From assembly GCA_029866325.1 (NCBI GenBank), contig JARWZO010000005.1, positions 124,001-188,000 of the forward strand: 64,000 nucleotides of DNA, read 5' to 3'. The notes below the pieces were generated by a model. That model worked only from the letters and a program-made list of their open reading frames with translations. It ran no database searches and was not told the origin of the DNA. This document shows, piece by piece, positions 41,170-50,016 of the stretch. A program made the translations under genes and the position numbers. Every line of letters begins with the position of its first letter. Position 1 is the first letter of the stretch. The stretch comes from Fluviicola sp. GTDB lineage: Bacteria; Bacteroidota; Bacteroidia; Flavobacteriales_D; Crocinitomicaceae.

Positions 41170-42393
41170 ATGAAGAAACGTAAAAAAGCAACAGGCAAAC
41201 GATCAGTCGGCCTCCTGATTCTACTTATGGTCGGAGCATTTGCTGCGTATTATGCGTTTCAGAAGGTAGAACAGCGCAAGCACCGGAAGGAAGAAGCCGT
41301 AGTTTTGTTCGACCCGAATTTTAATTCCTTGCCTCCGAATTTTGCGCGCGAGCACCGCGATTCTATTGAAGCATTTTTTTATGATCATCTACAGCTAAAG
41401 AGCTTTCACGGTATGTTTCTAGTGGCCAAAAACGGTGAAATTATCTTTGAGCGGTATCAAGGGTTCGCTAACGAAGAAACCGATATGCGTTTTAATGCGG
41501 AAACGCCCGTTCACGTGGCTTCTATTTCCAAAACCATCACGTCCATTGCGGTATTGCGATTGGTAGATCAGCACAAAATTCAACTCGACAAAGACATTCG
41601 TCATTACCTACCTCAGGTTCCCTACAAAGGCATTACGGTGCGCATGTTGCTCAATCATCGCAGCGGCATTCCTTATTACGGTTACTTTCCCAAAGAGATC
41701 AGTCCGCCCGACAAACCCTTGACCAACAAACGTATCTTGCGCATTCTGAAACACTATCAACCAAAGCTCTATTTCCCTTCGAATACGCAATTTGCTTATT
41801 GTAACACCAACTACGCTTTGCTTGCGCTGATCGTTGAAAAAGTGACCAAACGGCGTTTCCCGAAAGCCATGGAAGAATTGGTGTTCGAGCCTTTGAATAT
41901 GAAGCATTCGTTTATCTACGAACCCGCGCGTGATAGCCTCCCGATGGCGCTTTCATATAATTCGCGCGGAGTGTTGCAAGAAGTCACCGAACTAGACCTT
42001 GTTTACGGCGATAAGAACCTTTACACTACAGCCCGCGATTTGTTGCGACTTGATAAAGCAACCTATTCAAACGAATTTCTCAGCAAAAAAATGAAAGCCG
42101 AAATGTTTAAAGGCTACAGCTATGAACGTCCCGGAAAAGCCAATTACGGTTTGGGAATTCGCATTCGGGAAGAAAAAGGCAAAACGCCGTTCTTTTTCCA
42201 CACCGGCTGGTGGCATGGAAATACGGGCTGTTATGCTTCTATGCGCTCTGATACGGTTTGCATGATCATTCTTTCCAATCATTATACCCGTCGTGTGTTT
42301 GGCATTAACCGCCTGTCTTTGGCATTCGGGAATTATCCGTTTGCGCCTTTGGATCCGATGGAGAAGGAAACGGAAGAAGGGAAGGGGGAGTAG
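41170..42393 (+). CDS. Serine hydrolase of the beta-lactamase/esterase family
   Basis: The 407-residue protein has a membrane anchor or uncleaved signal near residues 14-31 (GLLILLMVGAFAAYYAF). The catalytic SxxK is S118-I-S-K121 in HVASISKTITSIAVLRL; the YxN equivalent is FAYCNTNYALL; and a C-terminal HTGWWHGNTG region replaces the KTG triad (H-x-G type). These features define class C beta-lactamase-related esterases and DD-peptidases. It probably acts in the periplasm on cell-wall peptides or esters. True beta-lactamase activity is unlikely from this motif set. Monocistronic. Confidence 0.88.
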   Translation: MKKRKKATGKRSVGLLILLMVGAFAAYYAFQKVEQRKHRKEEAVVLFDPNFNSLPPNFAREHRDSIEAFFYDHLQLKSFHGMFLVAKNGEIIFERYQGFANEETDMRFNAETPVHVASISKTITSIAVLRLVDQHKIQLDKDIRHYLPQVPYKGITVRMLLNHRSGIPYYGYFPKEISPPDKPLTNKRILRILKHYQPKLYFPSNTQFAYCNTNYALLALIVEKVTKRRFPKAMEELVFEPLNMKHSFIYEPARDSLPMALSYNSRGVLQEVTELDLVYGDKNLYTTARDLLRLDKATYSNEFLSKKMKAEMFKGYSYERPGKANYGLGIRIREEKGKTPFFFHTGWWHGNTGCYASMRSDTVCMIILSNHYTRRVFGINRLSLAFGNYPFAPLDPMEKETEEGKGE

Positions 42394-42449
42394 CAATTGC
42401 CGACAATATCGGCTTTTTTTTCGCGTTAAAACCGTAAGAAGAAGCTCTG

Positions 42450-42923
42450 ATGAACATCACATATAAACATGTTTTAATACTCTCAGCTTCATTGGCTATT
42501 GTGGCGCTTTTTGTGCCGATTGTATGGCTGGAAGTGAGTCGCGGCGGATACAAAATGTACGGACCAACCGTACCGCATGTGTACATATACGGTGGCGCGA
42601 TTACAGGTAAGGACACCTCTTTCGAAGGAATTGCTTTTGCCATTCAATTTCAACGCATTTTTATCCTGCTGTTCATTATGCTGGGGCTGATTTCCTTCAA
42701 CATCAAACGCATTTCCAGCATTTTTCGACTACTTTTTGTTCAATTATTCCTGCTGTTGCTGTTTCCGGTTTGGATGGCTCTTTATGTAAACGGAGTAATA
42801 TGCAACAGTGATGGTGCCGGACTGACCGAGCATTACCACATCGGAATGCTGATCTATCTGATGCTGGTGATACTAAATATCGCAACGATAGTGCAGGTAT
42901 ACCGCGTTCGTGAAATTGCCTAA
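42450..42923 (+). CDS. Four-TM membrane protein, unknown function
   Basis: The 157-residue product has four hydrophobic stretches (VLILSASLAIVALFVPIVWLEV, IFILLFIMLGLISFNI, LLFVQLFLLLLFPVWMALYV, IGMLIYLMLVILNIATIVQVY). A soluble loop of ~35 residues between the first two contains GYKMYGPTVPHVYIYGGAI. No family motif is recognised. It follows the serine hydrolase by 56 nt and may be cotranscribed. The 3' flank (42924-43100) holds no gene. Confidence 0.65.
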   Translation: MNITYKHVLILSASLAIVALFVPIVWLEVSRGGYKMYGPTVPHVYIYGGAITGKDTSFEGIAFAIQFQRIFILLFIMLGLISFNIKRISSIFRLLFVQLFLLLLFPVWMALYVNGVICNSDGAGLTEHYHIGMLIYLMLVILNIATIVQVYRVREIA

Positions 42924-43100
42924 ACAATCAAAGCCGGATATTCGGGCTCGAATTTGCCGGAAGTATGTAGTAGTAGTGTGACATGAGTTGTAGTATTTCA
43001 AACTCAAATATCCGACAATACAGTTTATCATACTAGGGTAGAAACACCTGTTTTTAAGCATGTTGATTTTTGCTTGTAGCAGATAAATGGTCGAATGAGA

Positions 43101-43724
43101 TCACTTTTTCTGAAGAATCAACTGGGTAGTCATAATCAATTCATCCGTTTTGGAAGGACGATCAAGTTCTCCTGTATGGTATTGTGGTCCCCAGATTATG
43201 GCCGGAAACACCAATTCATACCCATAATAACGGAATACATTTCCAAGTGGTGGTCCTGGATCCATGAAATCCGGATTTTCGGGCCAGCCTTGTTGTTTGT
43301 AGTGTTTACCGATTAAGCGTACGCGACAATACCGAAAACCTTGGAACAACTTCAATTCGGGAGAAGCCGGTTCGATGTAATAAGCATAAGAAGGACTCAT
43401 TTCAGTTGTCGGTTCATCAGGCGCAAGAGCTACATCGTACCAATTGGGACAATCGCAGGCAAACATGCGGTATTCAACTTCCAATGTATCCCATTCGGTT
43501 TCTAACTCAGGAATGATCTCGTGTTTCAATAAATCGATTTGATCAACCTTGGTTGGAATGGAGTAAAGAGCCAAAACCCGCGCTGTGTCGAACGGAAGGT
43601 AGAGCGTGTCTTCGATGCTTGAGTAGGTGTTTTTGTCGCCTGAATCTGTGTTATCAATGGTCGCCTGATAACTCACTATGAGAATAAAAACGAGTGCACA
43701 AAAAGCTGATATGGCTAATTTCAT
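43101..43724 (-). CDS. Secreted or membrane-anchored protein, unknown function
   Basis: The ATG at 43724 gives 207 residues with an N-terminal hydrophobic segment (MKLAISAFCALVFILIVSY) that is a signal peptide or anchor. The mature part is polar with TLYLPFDTARVLALYSIPTK, YRMFACDCPNWYDVAL and FRYCRVRLIGKHYKQQGWP. Four Cys residues may pair. The longer frame from 43832 lacks a promoter between it and its signal. A CAATTTTTG box precedes the chosen ATG. Family not recognised. The end lies in an AT-rich gap. Confidence 0.65.
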   Translation of the reverse strand: MKLAISAFCALVFILIVSYQATIDNTDSGDKNTYSSIEDTLYLPFDTARVLALYSIPTKVDQIDLLKHEIIPELETEWDTLEVEYRMFACDCPNWYDVALAPDEPTTEMSPSYAYYIEPASPELKLFQGFRYCRVRLIGKHYKQQGWPENPDFMDPGPPLGNVFRYYGYELVFPAIIWGPQYHTGELDRPSKTDELIMTTQLILQKK

Positions 43725-43852
43725 CGGTTTTTTGTGGAACTTTTTAGCAAAAATTGAGCCGTGAATGCTGGCTGTAAAACAGGTATTTATACGCTTGCAC
43801 TGAAAGCTCATTTTGAATAGATTTGTTTCCATTCACTTTAAAAAGGATAACC

Positions 43853-44611
43853 ATGTCACAACCCTATTTACAAACAATCCGTCGCTATTACCCCACTGCG
43901 TTTTATGAAGAAGAGTTGGAAAATGAAATCCTTCGCTACCTCCAACAAAATGGCTACGAACCCGAAGACGTAATGTCGGCCAACAGCGTGTGCAGCGACG
44001 ACATTAACGCGATGCAATTTCCCATTACAGATACCGGATTATTGGGACCGTTTTACCTTGGCGGTTTAGACGGTTTTCCGTTTACGGGCCTCACAGGAAT
44101 GCAAGCCTTTGCGCACCACATGCCGGAAGAGGGCGCTCTGCTCATTTATTTCGGACCACACATTGGGATTACCGAAAAAGGAGTCATCGGAAAAGTGCTT
44201 CGAGCCGGACAAGATCACGATTCGGATTGTTGCGGCGCAGCTCAGGCAGCCTTGAAAAAAATGGGAGAAATTCCTCAACCGCCGTCGTTGCTCGATTACC
44301 AGGAAGATACCATTGTAAGCTTGTTTCAACTGAATAAAAAACGCATTGAAGCAGCCGAGTATCCGATTCGGGAGGCCACTGAAGTGATGTACGAAGCCAT
44401 TGCGGAACGCATTCATTTATTGATTGACCACTCGCGTGATACGTTTAGAGGAAAACACCTGATTTTGGTAGGATCGATCTTTATCAATGTAGATGAAGGT
44501 TCAAACGCTTGTGTGGCGCAAAAAGCGTTTCAGACCATCAACCTGCGTACGGGTAAAGTAGTCAATCACCTAGAAAAATTTGCGGAGCATTTGGCATCGC
44601 GATTTAAATAA
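43853..44611 (+). CDS. LCIB/LCIC-type (theta) carbonic anhydrase-like protein
   Basis: The 252-residue protein matches the limiting-CO2-inducible protein family known from algae: VCSDDINAM (Cys47), YLGGLDGFPFTGLTGMQAFAHHMPEEG (70-94), YFGPHIGI (His103) and DSDCCGAAQAAL (Cys126, Cys127). These residues correspond to the zinc ligands and active-site acids of the beta-carbonic-anhydrase-like LCIB_C_CA fold. It would hydrate CO2 reversibly. No signal peptide is present, so it is cytoplasmic. The ATG at 43853 follows an AAAGGATAA-like spacer; the TTG at 43823 is rejected. It stands alone with a strong terminator at 44678-44712. Confidence 0.82.
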   Translation: MSQPYLQTIRRYYPTAFYEEELENEILRYLQQNGYEPEDVMSANSVCSDDINAMQFPITDTGLLGPFYLGGLDGFPFTGLTGMQAFAHHMPEEGALLIYFGPHIGITEKGVIGKVLRAGQDHDSDCCGAAQAALKKMGEIPQPPSLLDYQEDTIVSLFQLNKKRIEAAEYPIREATEVMYEAIAERIHLLIDHSRDTFRGKHLILVGSIFINVDEGSNACVAQKAFQTINLRTGKVVNHLEKFAEHLASRFK

Positions 44612-44677
44612 TCCGAACCGACGGAAGCATGTACTTGTTCCTTTCCAGAATAGTAACTGATGGTTACAATTAGCACT

Positions 44678-44712
44678 AACACCCGTTGGACGATTGTTCA
44701 GCGGGTGTTTTT
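44678..44712 (+). terminator. Intrinsic terminator of the LCIB-like gene
   Basis: AACACCCG (44678-44685) and CGGGTGTT (44702-44709) form an 8-bp stem with a 16-nt loop and a T run (TTTT in all), 67 nt after the stop. Confidence 0.8.
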
Positions 44713-44721
44713 CCAACCGGT

Positions 44722-45330
44722 TTATTCTGCAGGTTGTATGCCTTCTATCACGTAAGGGAGTTCCTTCCTCCATTCAAGGCCATATTTCTCGTCCATCAAT
44801 TGTGCAATAACTTTATTGTTTTCCAGCGCACATTCTTCCAGCAGGTCAAAGGTGCAACCGAATATATGAAAAGAAACGGAGTACTTTTCTTCAAAATTCA
44901 GATTTGGATAATACATAGGTGGTGCAATTCCGCCATAAACATAAAACACCGCTTTTGCCTTTTGGAAATCGGTGATGGCTGTTTCACCATTCGCATAACA
45001 TCGGGATTGTAATTGCATCGTAATAGGTTTATTCTTCTTTTTGCGAATGCTCACATCGACAGGATTCATGTAGAAAGATTGCCTTTTTACTGAGGTATCA
45101 GAAAACCACAATTCGTATTTTCCTGATTTTGGAAATGTTATTGTATATCTTCCGGCCGAATCGATGGGAACGTAAAAATCCGGAACTACATATTGACCAT
45201 TCACCCGTAACGTACCACCCTGAAATAATGAGTCATTGGATAACAACTTTACGTCCAGATTTATGGCAACGGCTTTGGATTGAGCATTTACTGACGTTGA
45301 AACCAGGAAAAGCAGAAACAGGAATCGCAT
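44722..45330 (-). CDS. Secreted protein with Ig-like/carboxypeptidase-regulatory-like N-terminal part
   Basis: The 202-residue protein has a signal peptide MRFLFLLFLVSTSVNAQ. After it, NLDVKLLSNDSLFQGGTLRVNGQYVVPDFYVPIDSAGRYTITFPKSGKYELWF resembles a beta-sandwich with a D-x-x-G-x-Y-x-x-x-x-P motif. The C-terminal part is helical (FDLLEECALENNKVIAQLMDEKYGLEWRKELPYVIEG). Two Cys residues are separated by ten residues in that part. No enzyme motif is visible. The role is unknown, presumably periplasmic or secreted. It converges on the LCIB-like gene. Confidence 0.7.
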   Translation of the reverse strand: MRFLFLLFLVSTSVNAQSKAVAINLDVKLLSNDSLFQGGTLRVNGQYVVPDFYVPIDSAGRYTITFPKSGKYELWFSDTSVKRQSFYMNPVDVSIRKKKNKPITMQLQSRCYANGETAITDFQKAKAVFYVYGGIAPPMYYPNLNFEEKYSVSFHIFGCTFDLLEECALENNKVIAQLMDEKYGLEWRKELPYVIEGIQPAE

Positions 45331-45365
45331 AGTAAGTAGTTTGTGCGGATAGAATACAAAAATGG

Positions 45366-45395
45366 GGAAAGGTTACCAAATCCGGCAACCTTTCC
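45366..45395 (-). terminator. Hairpin after the lipase-like gene
   Basis: On the minus strand GGAAAGGTT and AACCTTTCC pair around a 12-nt loop and a TTTTTG follows 3 nt later. It lies 20 nt past the stop at 45415 and probably terminates that gene. Confidence 0.65.
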
Positions 45396-45414
45396 TCGTT
45401 CTATATCTTTTCCA

Positions 45415-46917
45415 TCACCCCACAATTCCCGCTCCCGGATCTGTTTTATGGAAGTCCATATCAGGACCTTTGTTCTCGTTTGTCAGCGGTTCGAATTGAA
45501 ATACTTCACTACTCACAATGCGCTGCAATTCGATGTCGATCATGGTAGTCGCATTTGGTTGAAAGGCTTTCTCGAATAGTTCCTTCGAAGCCACAATTTC
45601 GCACGGCAGGTAACGACTAAATCCGCTATCGGGCCGCGGACGAATAATCAATCCGAGTTGTTTCATGCCCGGGAGCTGGTCAAGGGTTATATCATCAGAA
45701 ACAATGCGTTGTCTTCCGTGAAGCACGTCGTAATTAAAGAAATAAGTAACCGTGGATTTATTGACATTGTTGCATTGACGGTCGGCAAAGAAACCTGTCG
45801 GTAGTCCGTTGGGATTGTTTTTTTCACCGGTGAGGATGAGGTCGAAATCCGTGACCGGATAACCTTCCGAATCGAAAACGCGGAATAAAACCATGGAATA
45901 ACGATCGTGAATAAAGCACTTTTTCCCGAAGAGTTTTTTATCCACTTCGATCAGTCCTTTGCGTTGAACTTCTGCTGTTTCGGCATCGAAGTCGGTGGTC
46001 AATTGCTCATAAGCTTTCAGCGTTGTAACACCGATGCATCGGAAAATTGACTGGATTGTTTCTGCACTTTTGCTGTCTTTCAATTCCCGACTCAGACTTT
46101 TCATGATTCCCATCGTATCGCCCGAGTGCGACTTGTTGGTCACCACACGAAACGGCGTTTTAGGCGCCTGTTTAAATTCGGAAATAGCCAGATCTTTGGC
46201 TTGCCAGCTTCCGTTTACTCGTTTCGGAGCTGCTTGTGTGAGTTTCACGTATCGGCTGTTTTGATTGGCAGAAGCCACGCGAACCACACCGTCGCTTCCC
46301 AATTCGCCTGTATACGAGTTCAAGTGATCATAGAGCTTACGATCAATATCCTGACCGATCAGCGAAAACGGGAAAATCCCATCCGGACCAATAGCTCCTT
46401 GACCGTTCAAGATCCAGTCTTTGTTGAGTTTCCAGGCATCTTTGCTCCCCAATTCCAACCAGTCGAGTACCCGTTGTCCGGGTTCAACGCCATTGAACCA
46501 TGACGAAATACGACTCAAGCGACTTTTTCCGAGTTGCGCCAATGCCGATCCGTGGTTGGCTGGAGCCAGCATCACCAGGTGACTCATCGGACACGTTTTC
46601 TTTTGACCTTTGTAGAAATTGCTCCACCACGTGCGTGCAACCGGTCCGCCGGTAGAATGCGTAATACACGCAAAACGTTCACCCGGCTCTAAATTCGGAA
46701 CAATCTGTTGCTGCACTGCCTGTTCAAGCGCCCGAGCAATATCTTCTAGGCGCACTTCGTCGTTGAAGCTGATGTATCGCCCCAGGAAAAGGTGTTTGAT
46801 GTTGAGTTGGTATCCGTAGGTTGAAGCCTCGCGCATCAGGCGATTCGGCATTTCGCCATACGTGTCGGTATTTGTGACGCTGTATCCGTGTACAAACGCA
46901 ATAGTTAAAGATTTCAT
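45415..46917 (-). CDS. Alpha/beta-hydrolase (lipase/phospholipase-like) protein
   Basis: The 500-residue protein begins MKSLTIAFVHGYSVTNTDTYGEMPNRL with an oxyanion HGY loop. CITHSTGGPVARTWW (H87-S88-T89-G90-G91) gives the nucleophile elbow G/T-H-S-x-G-G of lipases and PGAP1/Tle-type phospholipases. A later TNKSHSGDTMGIM supplies a candidate catalytic His. The central part (SLIGQDIDRKLYDHLNSYTGELGSDGVVRVASANQNSRYV) contains an Asp that may complete the triad. The C-terminal ~150 residues are beta-rich (DRYSMVLFRVFDSEGYPVTDFDLILTGEKN) and may bind a carrier or membrane. No signal peptide. T6SS-type lipase effectors look similar but no secretion genes are near. Confidence 0.7.
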   Translation of the reverse strand: MKSLTIAFVHGYSVTNTDTYGEMPNRLMREASTYGYQLNIKHLFLGRYISFNDEVRLEDIARALEQAVQQQIVPNLEPGERFACITHSTGGPVARTWWSNFYKGQKKTCPMSHLVMLAPANHGSALAQLGKSRLSRISSWFNGVEPGQRVLDWLELGSKDAWKLNKDWILNGQGAIGPDGIFPFSLIGQDIDRKLYDHLNSYTGELGSDGVVRVASANQNSRYVKLTQAAPKRVNGSWQAKDLAISEFKQAPKTPFRVVTNKSHSGDTMGIMKSLSRELKDSKSAETIQSIFRCIGVTTLKAYEQLTTDFDAETAEVQRKGLIEVDKKLFGKKCFIHDRYSMVLFRVFDSEGYPVTDFDLILTGEKNNPNGLPTGFFADRQCNNVNKSTVTYFFNYDVLHGRQRIVSDDITLDQLPGMKQLGLIIRPRPDSGFSRYLPCEIVASKELFEKAFQPNATTMIDIELQRIVSSEVFQFEPLTNENKGPDMDFHKTDPGAGIVG

Positions 46918-47005
46918 ACTGAATAGCTTGAGATTATGGTTCTAAAATAGGGGAATTTTTGAGGAAAGTGGTGAAGTGTGATGAAATTTCGCCTGTAGAG
47001 ACTTA

Positions 47006-47434
47006 TTACTTCACTTCTTCGAAGAACAACCGTTCTTCTTTTGTTCCGTTCATATTCCCTACTGCAGTAAGCTGATTGGAATGATTGGGAATGAGTTCAA
47101 ACTCTGTGAATCCTTCTATGCAGATTGTTCCATTAACGAACATCCACTTGTGTTTTTGTGTTGTTTGGTCGTCTCGTGTCTCATAGCGCTCTGCCAGGAA
47201 TTCAGGGCTGCAAAGAGCTTCAATTTTGCGAGACACCAAAACCGTGTCCCCAACAAATTGCAGCAATCGGTAGTAATGAATTGAGCACCCACCGTCGGAC
47301 ATCATCTTACAAGTTTCCCCTTCTTTCGCGCTGAATGTTTTTCCTTTCAGATCGAGTTCCTGGGCGGTTGTTGAGAAACTCATCAAAAAGAATAGGGAGA
47401 GATTGATCAACGGAAAATGCTTGAAGCTGTGCAT
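47006..47434 (-). CDS. Secreted protein, unknown function
   Basis: Starting at ATG 47434 the product has 142 residues and a signal peptide (MHSFKHFPLINLSLFFLMSF, cut near STTAQ). The mature part has GETCKMMSDGGCSIHYYRLLQFVGDTVLVSRKIEALC, a Cys-rich segment suggesting disulphides, and ends IPNHSNQLTAVGNMNGTKEERLFF. The longer frame from 47485 begins with 17 polar residues that do not precede a signal peptide normally. No family is recognised. Confidence 0.65.
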   Translation of the reverse strand: MHSFKHFPLINLSLFFLMSFSTTAQELDLKGKTFSAKEGETCKMMSDGGCSIHYYRLLQFVGDTVLVSRKIEALCSPEFLAERYETRDDQTTQKHKWMFVNGTICIEGFTEFELIPNHSNQLTAVGNMNGTKEERLFFEEVK

Positions 47435-47596
47435 GGATGTTTTGTTGTATATCGGATAGTACAACTGAGAGTGGGATTTGATCAACGATGATCGTTTTTA
47501 GCTTTTTATGGCTAAAATCACACCTCATTTTCAGGCGAATTATTCCATTTTCAGCAACTGAATAAGTTAAAACGATTCACTAACATCGAACAACGG

Positions 47597-48154
47597 TTAG
47601 TAACCATTTCTAACGTTGATTTTCCAGATTTCGAAATTATGACGAAATATTTTGTTTGGTTTATTGAAATAGGATAACAGGATTTTTCTGAAATAACCGT
47701 CACATTCATTGAAAGGTCGGTATACTGCAATTCCGGCAAGTGAATCTAATGGCACATTAAATCGTATCGTTTCTGATGGCAGTCGGCAAATTCTGGAAAG
47801 AGTATTTAGGCTGTCAATGTAATCGCCTGTCCAATGCGCTTTGTAATAATGGAATTTTGCTTTGTCATCGTTCTTTAATTGCTTGAGTTCGATTCCATCC
47901 AGTGTATCATTGACAAATGAAATATCTTGTTTAAAGATTATTCGGTTGCTAAAAATGGAATCAATTTCCCAAAAGGAAACAGAGATGGAATCGCAATTGC
48001 TGAAATCAATGTGCTCACTTTTCAGCAACGGCGCTGCTGTTTCTCCTTGCTTGAAACGAAATGACGTGCTATTGTCTTTTAAGATCAAGACGGGTTGTTT
48101 GCAACCGGAAACAATAATGAAGACTAGAAATAATACGGTATAGATCTGTTTCAT
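47597..48154 (-). CDS. Predicted lipoprotein, unknown function
   Basis: The 185-residue protein has a signal MKQIYTVLFLVFIIVSGCKQ with lipobox VSGC. The mature part (KQPVLILKDNSTSFRFKQGE; HIDFSNCDSISVSFWEIDSIFSNRII) is beta-rich without known motifs, and a later YIDSLNTLSRICRLPSETIRFN section has paired Cys residues. It is likely outer-membrane anchored. It lies 162 nt upstream of the secreted gene on the same strand and may be cotranscribed with it. Function unknown. Confidence 0.65.
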   Translation of the reverse strand: MKQIYTVLFLVFIIVSGCKQPVLILKDNSTSFRFKQGETAAPLLKSEHIDFSNCDSISVSFWEIDSIFSNRIIFKQDISFVNDTLDGIELKQLKNDDKAKFHYYKAHWTGDYIDSLNTLSRICRLPSETIRFNVPLDSLAGIAVYRPFNECDGYFRKILLSYFNKPNKIFRHNFEIWKINVRNGY

Positions 48155-48317
48155 GAGAACAATTGGTGTTTCTATGACTTCTACAAGTGTAAAAATGTTA
48201 CATGGATTGCGAAATCAAGGAGTACAATTTCTCTCAATAAATGATTCCAATTGCTGTCGGGAGACTCGAATGTGCGTTAGCCCGAGGCTGGTATGAACCC
48301 GCTGCGCAATTTAAAGA

Positions 48318-48420
48318 CATAAAAAAAAGGAACTCATTTCTGAATTCCTTTACTTTTAGTGAGGACACGACTCGAACGTGCGTCAGCCTCAGGCTGATAA
48401 GAGTACGACGAGCTGTGTTA
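48318..48420 (-). pseudogene. Decayed tRNA copy with its own terminator
   Basis: The plus-strand GAGGACACGACTCGAACGTGCG at 48361-48382 is identical to the T-arm and acceptor region of the intact tRNA at 48571-48643. After it the copy diverges into TCAGCCTCAGGCTGA, then regains ACGACGAGCT of the tRNA D-arm side. A hairpin AAAGGAA-cTCA/TGAa-TTCCTTT with a T run (48318-48345, minus) follows, as after a functional tRNA. The anticodon arm is gone, so it is non-functional. Confidence 0.6.
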
Positions 48421-48522
48421 TAGAAAATCGTTGTTGTAATTGTCCGCTCTCACGCTCGAATCTCACACTTAAAAGAGAAGAGTATCAGAAAAAGGAGCGA
48501 GAATGAGTGTGAGAATTGAAGT

Positions 48523-48569
48523 AAAAAAGAAAGAGTATGATGTTAGCACACCATACTCTTTTCTTTTTT
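48523..48569 (-). terminator. Strong terminator of the initiator tRNA
   Basis: AAAGAGTATG pairs with CATACTCTTT around a GATGTTAGCACAC-type loop, flanked by A and T runs, so it can terminate from both sides. It immediately follows the tRNA on the minus strand. Confidence 0.75.
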
Positions 48570-48570
48570 G

Positions 48571-48643
<73 letters not shown>

Positions 48644-48820
48644 CTCTATTCATTGAAACAATAAATGTTTGAATGCGGTGCAAAGATACGCATTTTTTAG
48701 CCTAAAACAATAGCAAAACCAATAAAACACACAAAAAATGATAAAAAAGTCGATTCCGGAGCACTAAATGAATAGTCGACACGTTCCGATTTTGTAGTTT
48801 TAAGATAACATTAACTTACT

Positions 48821-49450
48821 ATGAAAAACCTTGTTTTTTGGTCTTTATTCTGCTTGTTAACTATCTCCTTATGGTCGCAAGGAAATCCGATGCAGATAAG
48901 TTATCCCGATTGCAAACTACTGAATCAAGTTACAGGAACAGACACCTTATTTGGGATACACGTACAATGCAGCAAAACGCGTGTTCAAGGAACTCAGAAA
49001 ATACAGACCTTTTGTAACGGTGGAGATCCATCCGCAGCGCGTTACGAAAAAGTTCAGGTTGTAGCAGAAGTGTCAGTTATTCCAGATTCTACTGGAATTA
49101 TCAAGGATTCACTTTTGAGCGCTTTGCGTTTCGCCATTCAAAAAGAAGAAGCGTATGCGGCCTCCAATGGTTTTGCTGCTACTGTTGTCTCTAAGTTTGC
49201 GCTCTTTAAACTGGGTGAACAAACAATTTTGGCCATGCCACCCTTTAATTCAGGCAAAGGGAATTTCGGAATCTGGTACATCAACGGTGTGGTGTACAAA
49301 ATCAAACTCATCGAAGATAATCAACTGGGAAGCATTAAGGTATTTCTGCGCTCCAATTTCAAACTGAGTTACAATAATTCAGTCCTTAATACCGATTCCG
49401 GAGAGATTGCGATTGAACCATTGCGCGTTTTCTTGGAGCAATCACGTTGA
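48821..49450 (+). CDS. Secreted protein, unknown function
   Basis: The 209-residue protein has signal peptide MKNLVFWSLFCLLTISLWSQ. The mature part is alpha/beta, with YPDCKLLNQVTGTDTLFGIHVQCSKTRVQGTQKIQTFCNGGDPSA (three Cys residues), and a central LLSALRFAIQKEEAYAASNGFAATVVSKFALFKLGEQTILAMPP helix-strand pattern. No enzyme motif is identified. The gene is alone, downstream of the tRNA region, in opposite orientation to it. Confidence 0.65.
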   Translation: MKNLVFWSLFCLLTISLWSQGNPMQISYPDCKLLNQVTGTDTLFGIHVQCSKTRVQGTQKIQTFCNGGDPSAARYEKVQVVAEVSVIPDSTGIIKDSLLSALRFAIQKEEAYAASNGFAATVVSKFALFKLGEQTILAMPPFNSGKGNFGIWYINGVVYKIKLIEDNQLGSIKVFLRSNFKLSYNNSVLNTDSGEIAIEPLRVFLEQSR

Positions 49451-49593
49451 TCATTTAGCTTTATTTCCGGTTTTTTAACTGTGCACATGATTGTACGGCT
49501 TTTCGCAACTGAAGTTTATCGAGTATTGCTAAACCGTTTTACTAAACTATTAGTAAGCCGTAGGTTTGTCGAAACAAATTAAAACAAAAAGCC

Positions 49594-50016
49594 ATGACAC
49601 AAAAACCTTCATTTGCATTTGTAGCCGCTAGTTGGGCTGCTTTCGGAACAGGAATTATCGGATACTTCGCGGGACTTTTCCGCAGCGAATTGTACCTGAG
49701 TGAAAAAGGATACTATTTCACGGTTATCATGTTCGGACTCTTCTCAGTGATTTCCGTTCAAAAAAGTGTGCGCGACCGCCTCGAAGGTGTTCCGGTAACC
49801 GACCTGTATTACGGAATCAGCTGGTTCTGCACTATCCTTTCTATCGCCTTACTCGTTGTAGGATTGTGGAACGCCAAAATGTGGGGCAGCGAAAAAGGAT
49901 TCTACGCCTTCTCGTTTATCCTCGCACTCTTCGGAGTTATCGCCATACAGAAAAACACCCGCGATACGTTGGCTGCCGAACAGGCCGAGAAAGAAGCCAA
50001 ACAATTAAAGCAATAA
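49594..50016 (+). CDS. YiaA/YiaB-family inner-membrane protein
   Basis: The 140-residue protein consists of two tandem copies of the YiaAB two-helix module: SWAAFGTGIIGYFAGLFRSELYLSEKGYYFTVIMFGLFSVISVQKSVRDR and SWFCTILSIALLVVGLWNAKMWGSEKGFYAFSFILALFGVIAIQKNTRD. The repeated L-S-E-K-G-Y/F-Y motif in each copy is diagnostic. It ends in a charged coil. Function in E. coli is unknown but the family is widespread in the inner membrane. Confidence 0.9.
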   Translation: MTQKPSFAFVAASWAAFGTGIIGYFAGLFRSELYLSEKGYYFTVIMFGLFSVISVQKSVRDRLEGVPVTDLYYGISWFCTILSIALLVVGLWNAKMWGSEKGFYAFSFILALFGVIAIQKNTRDTLAAEQAEKEAKQLKQ

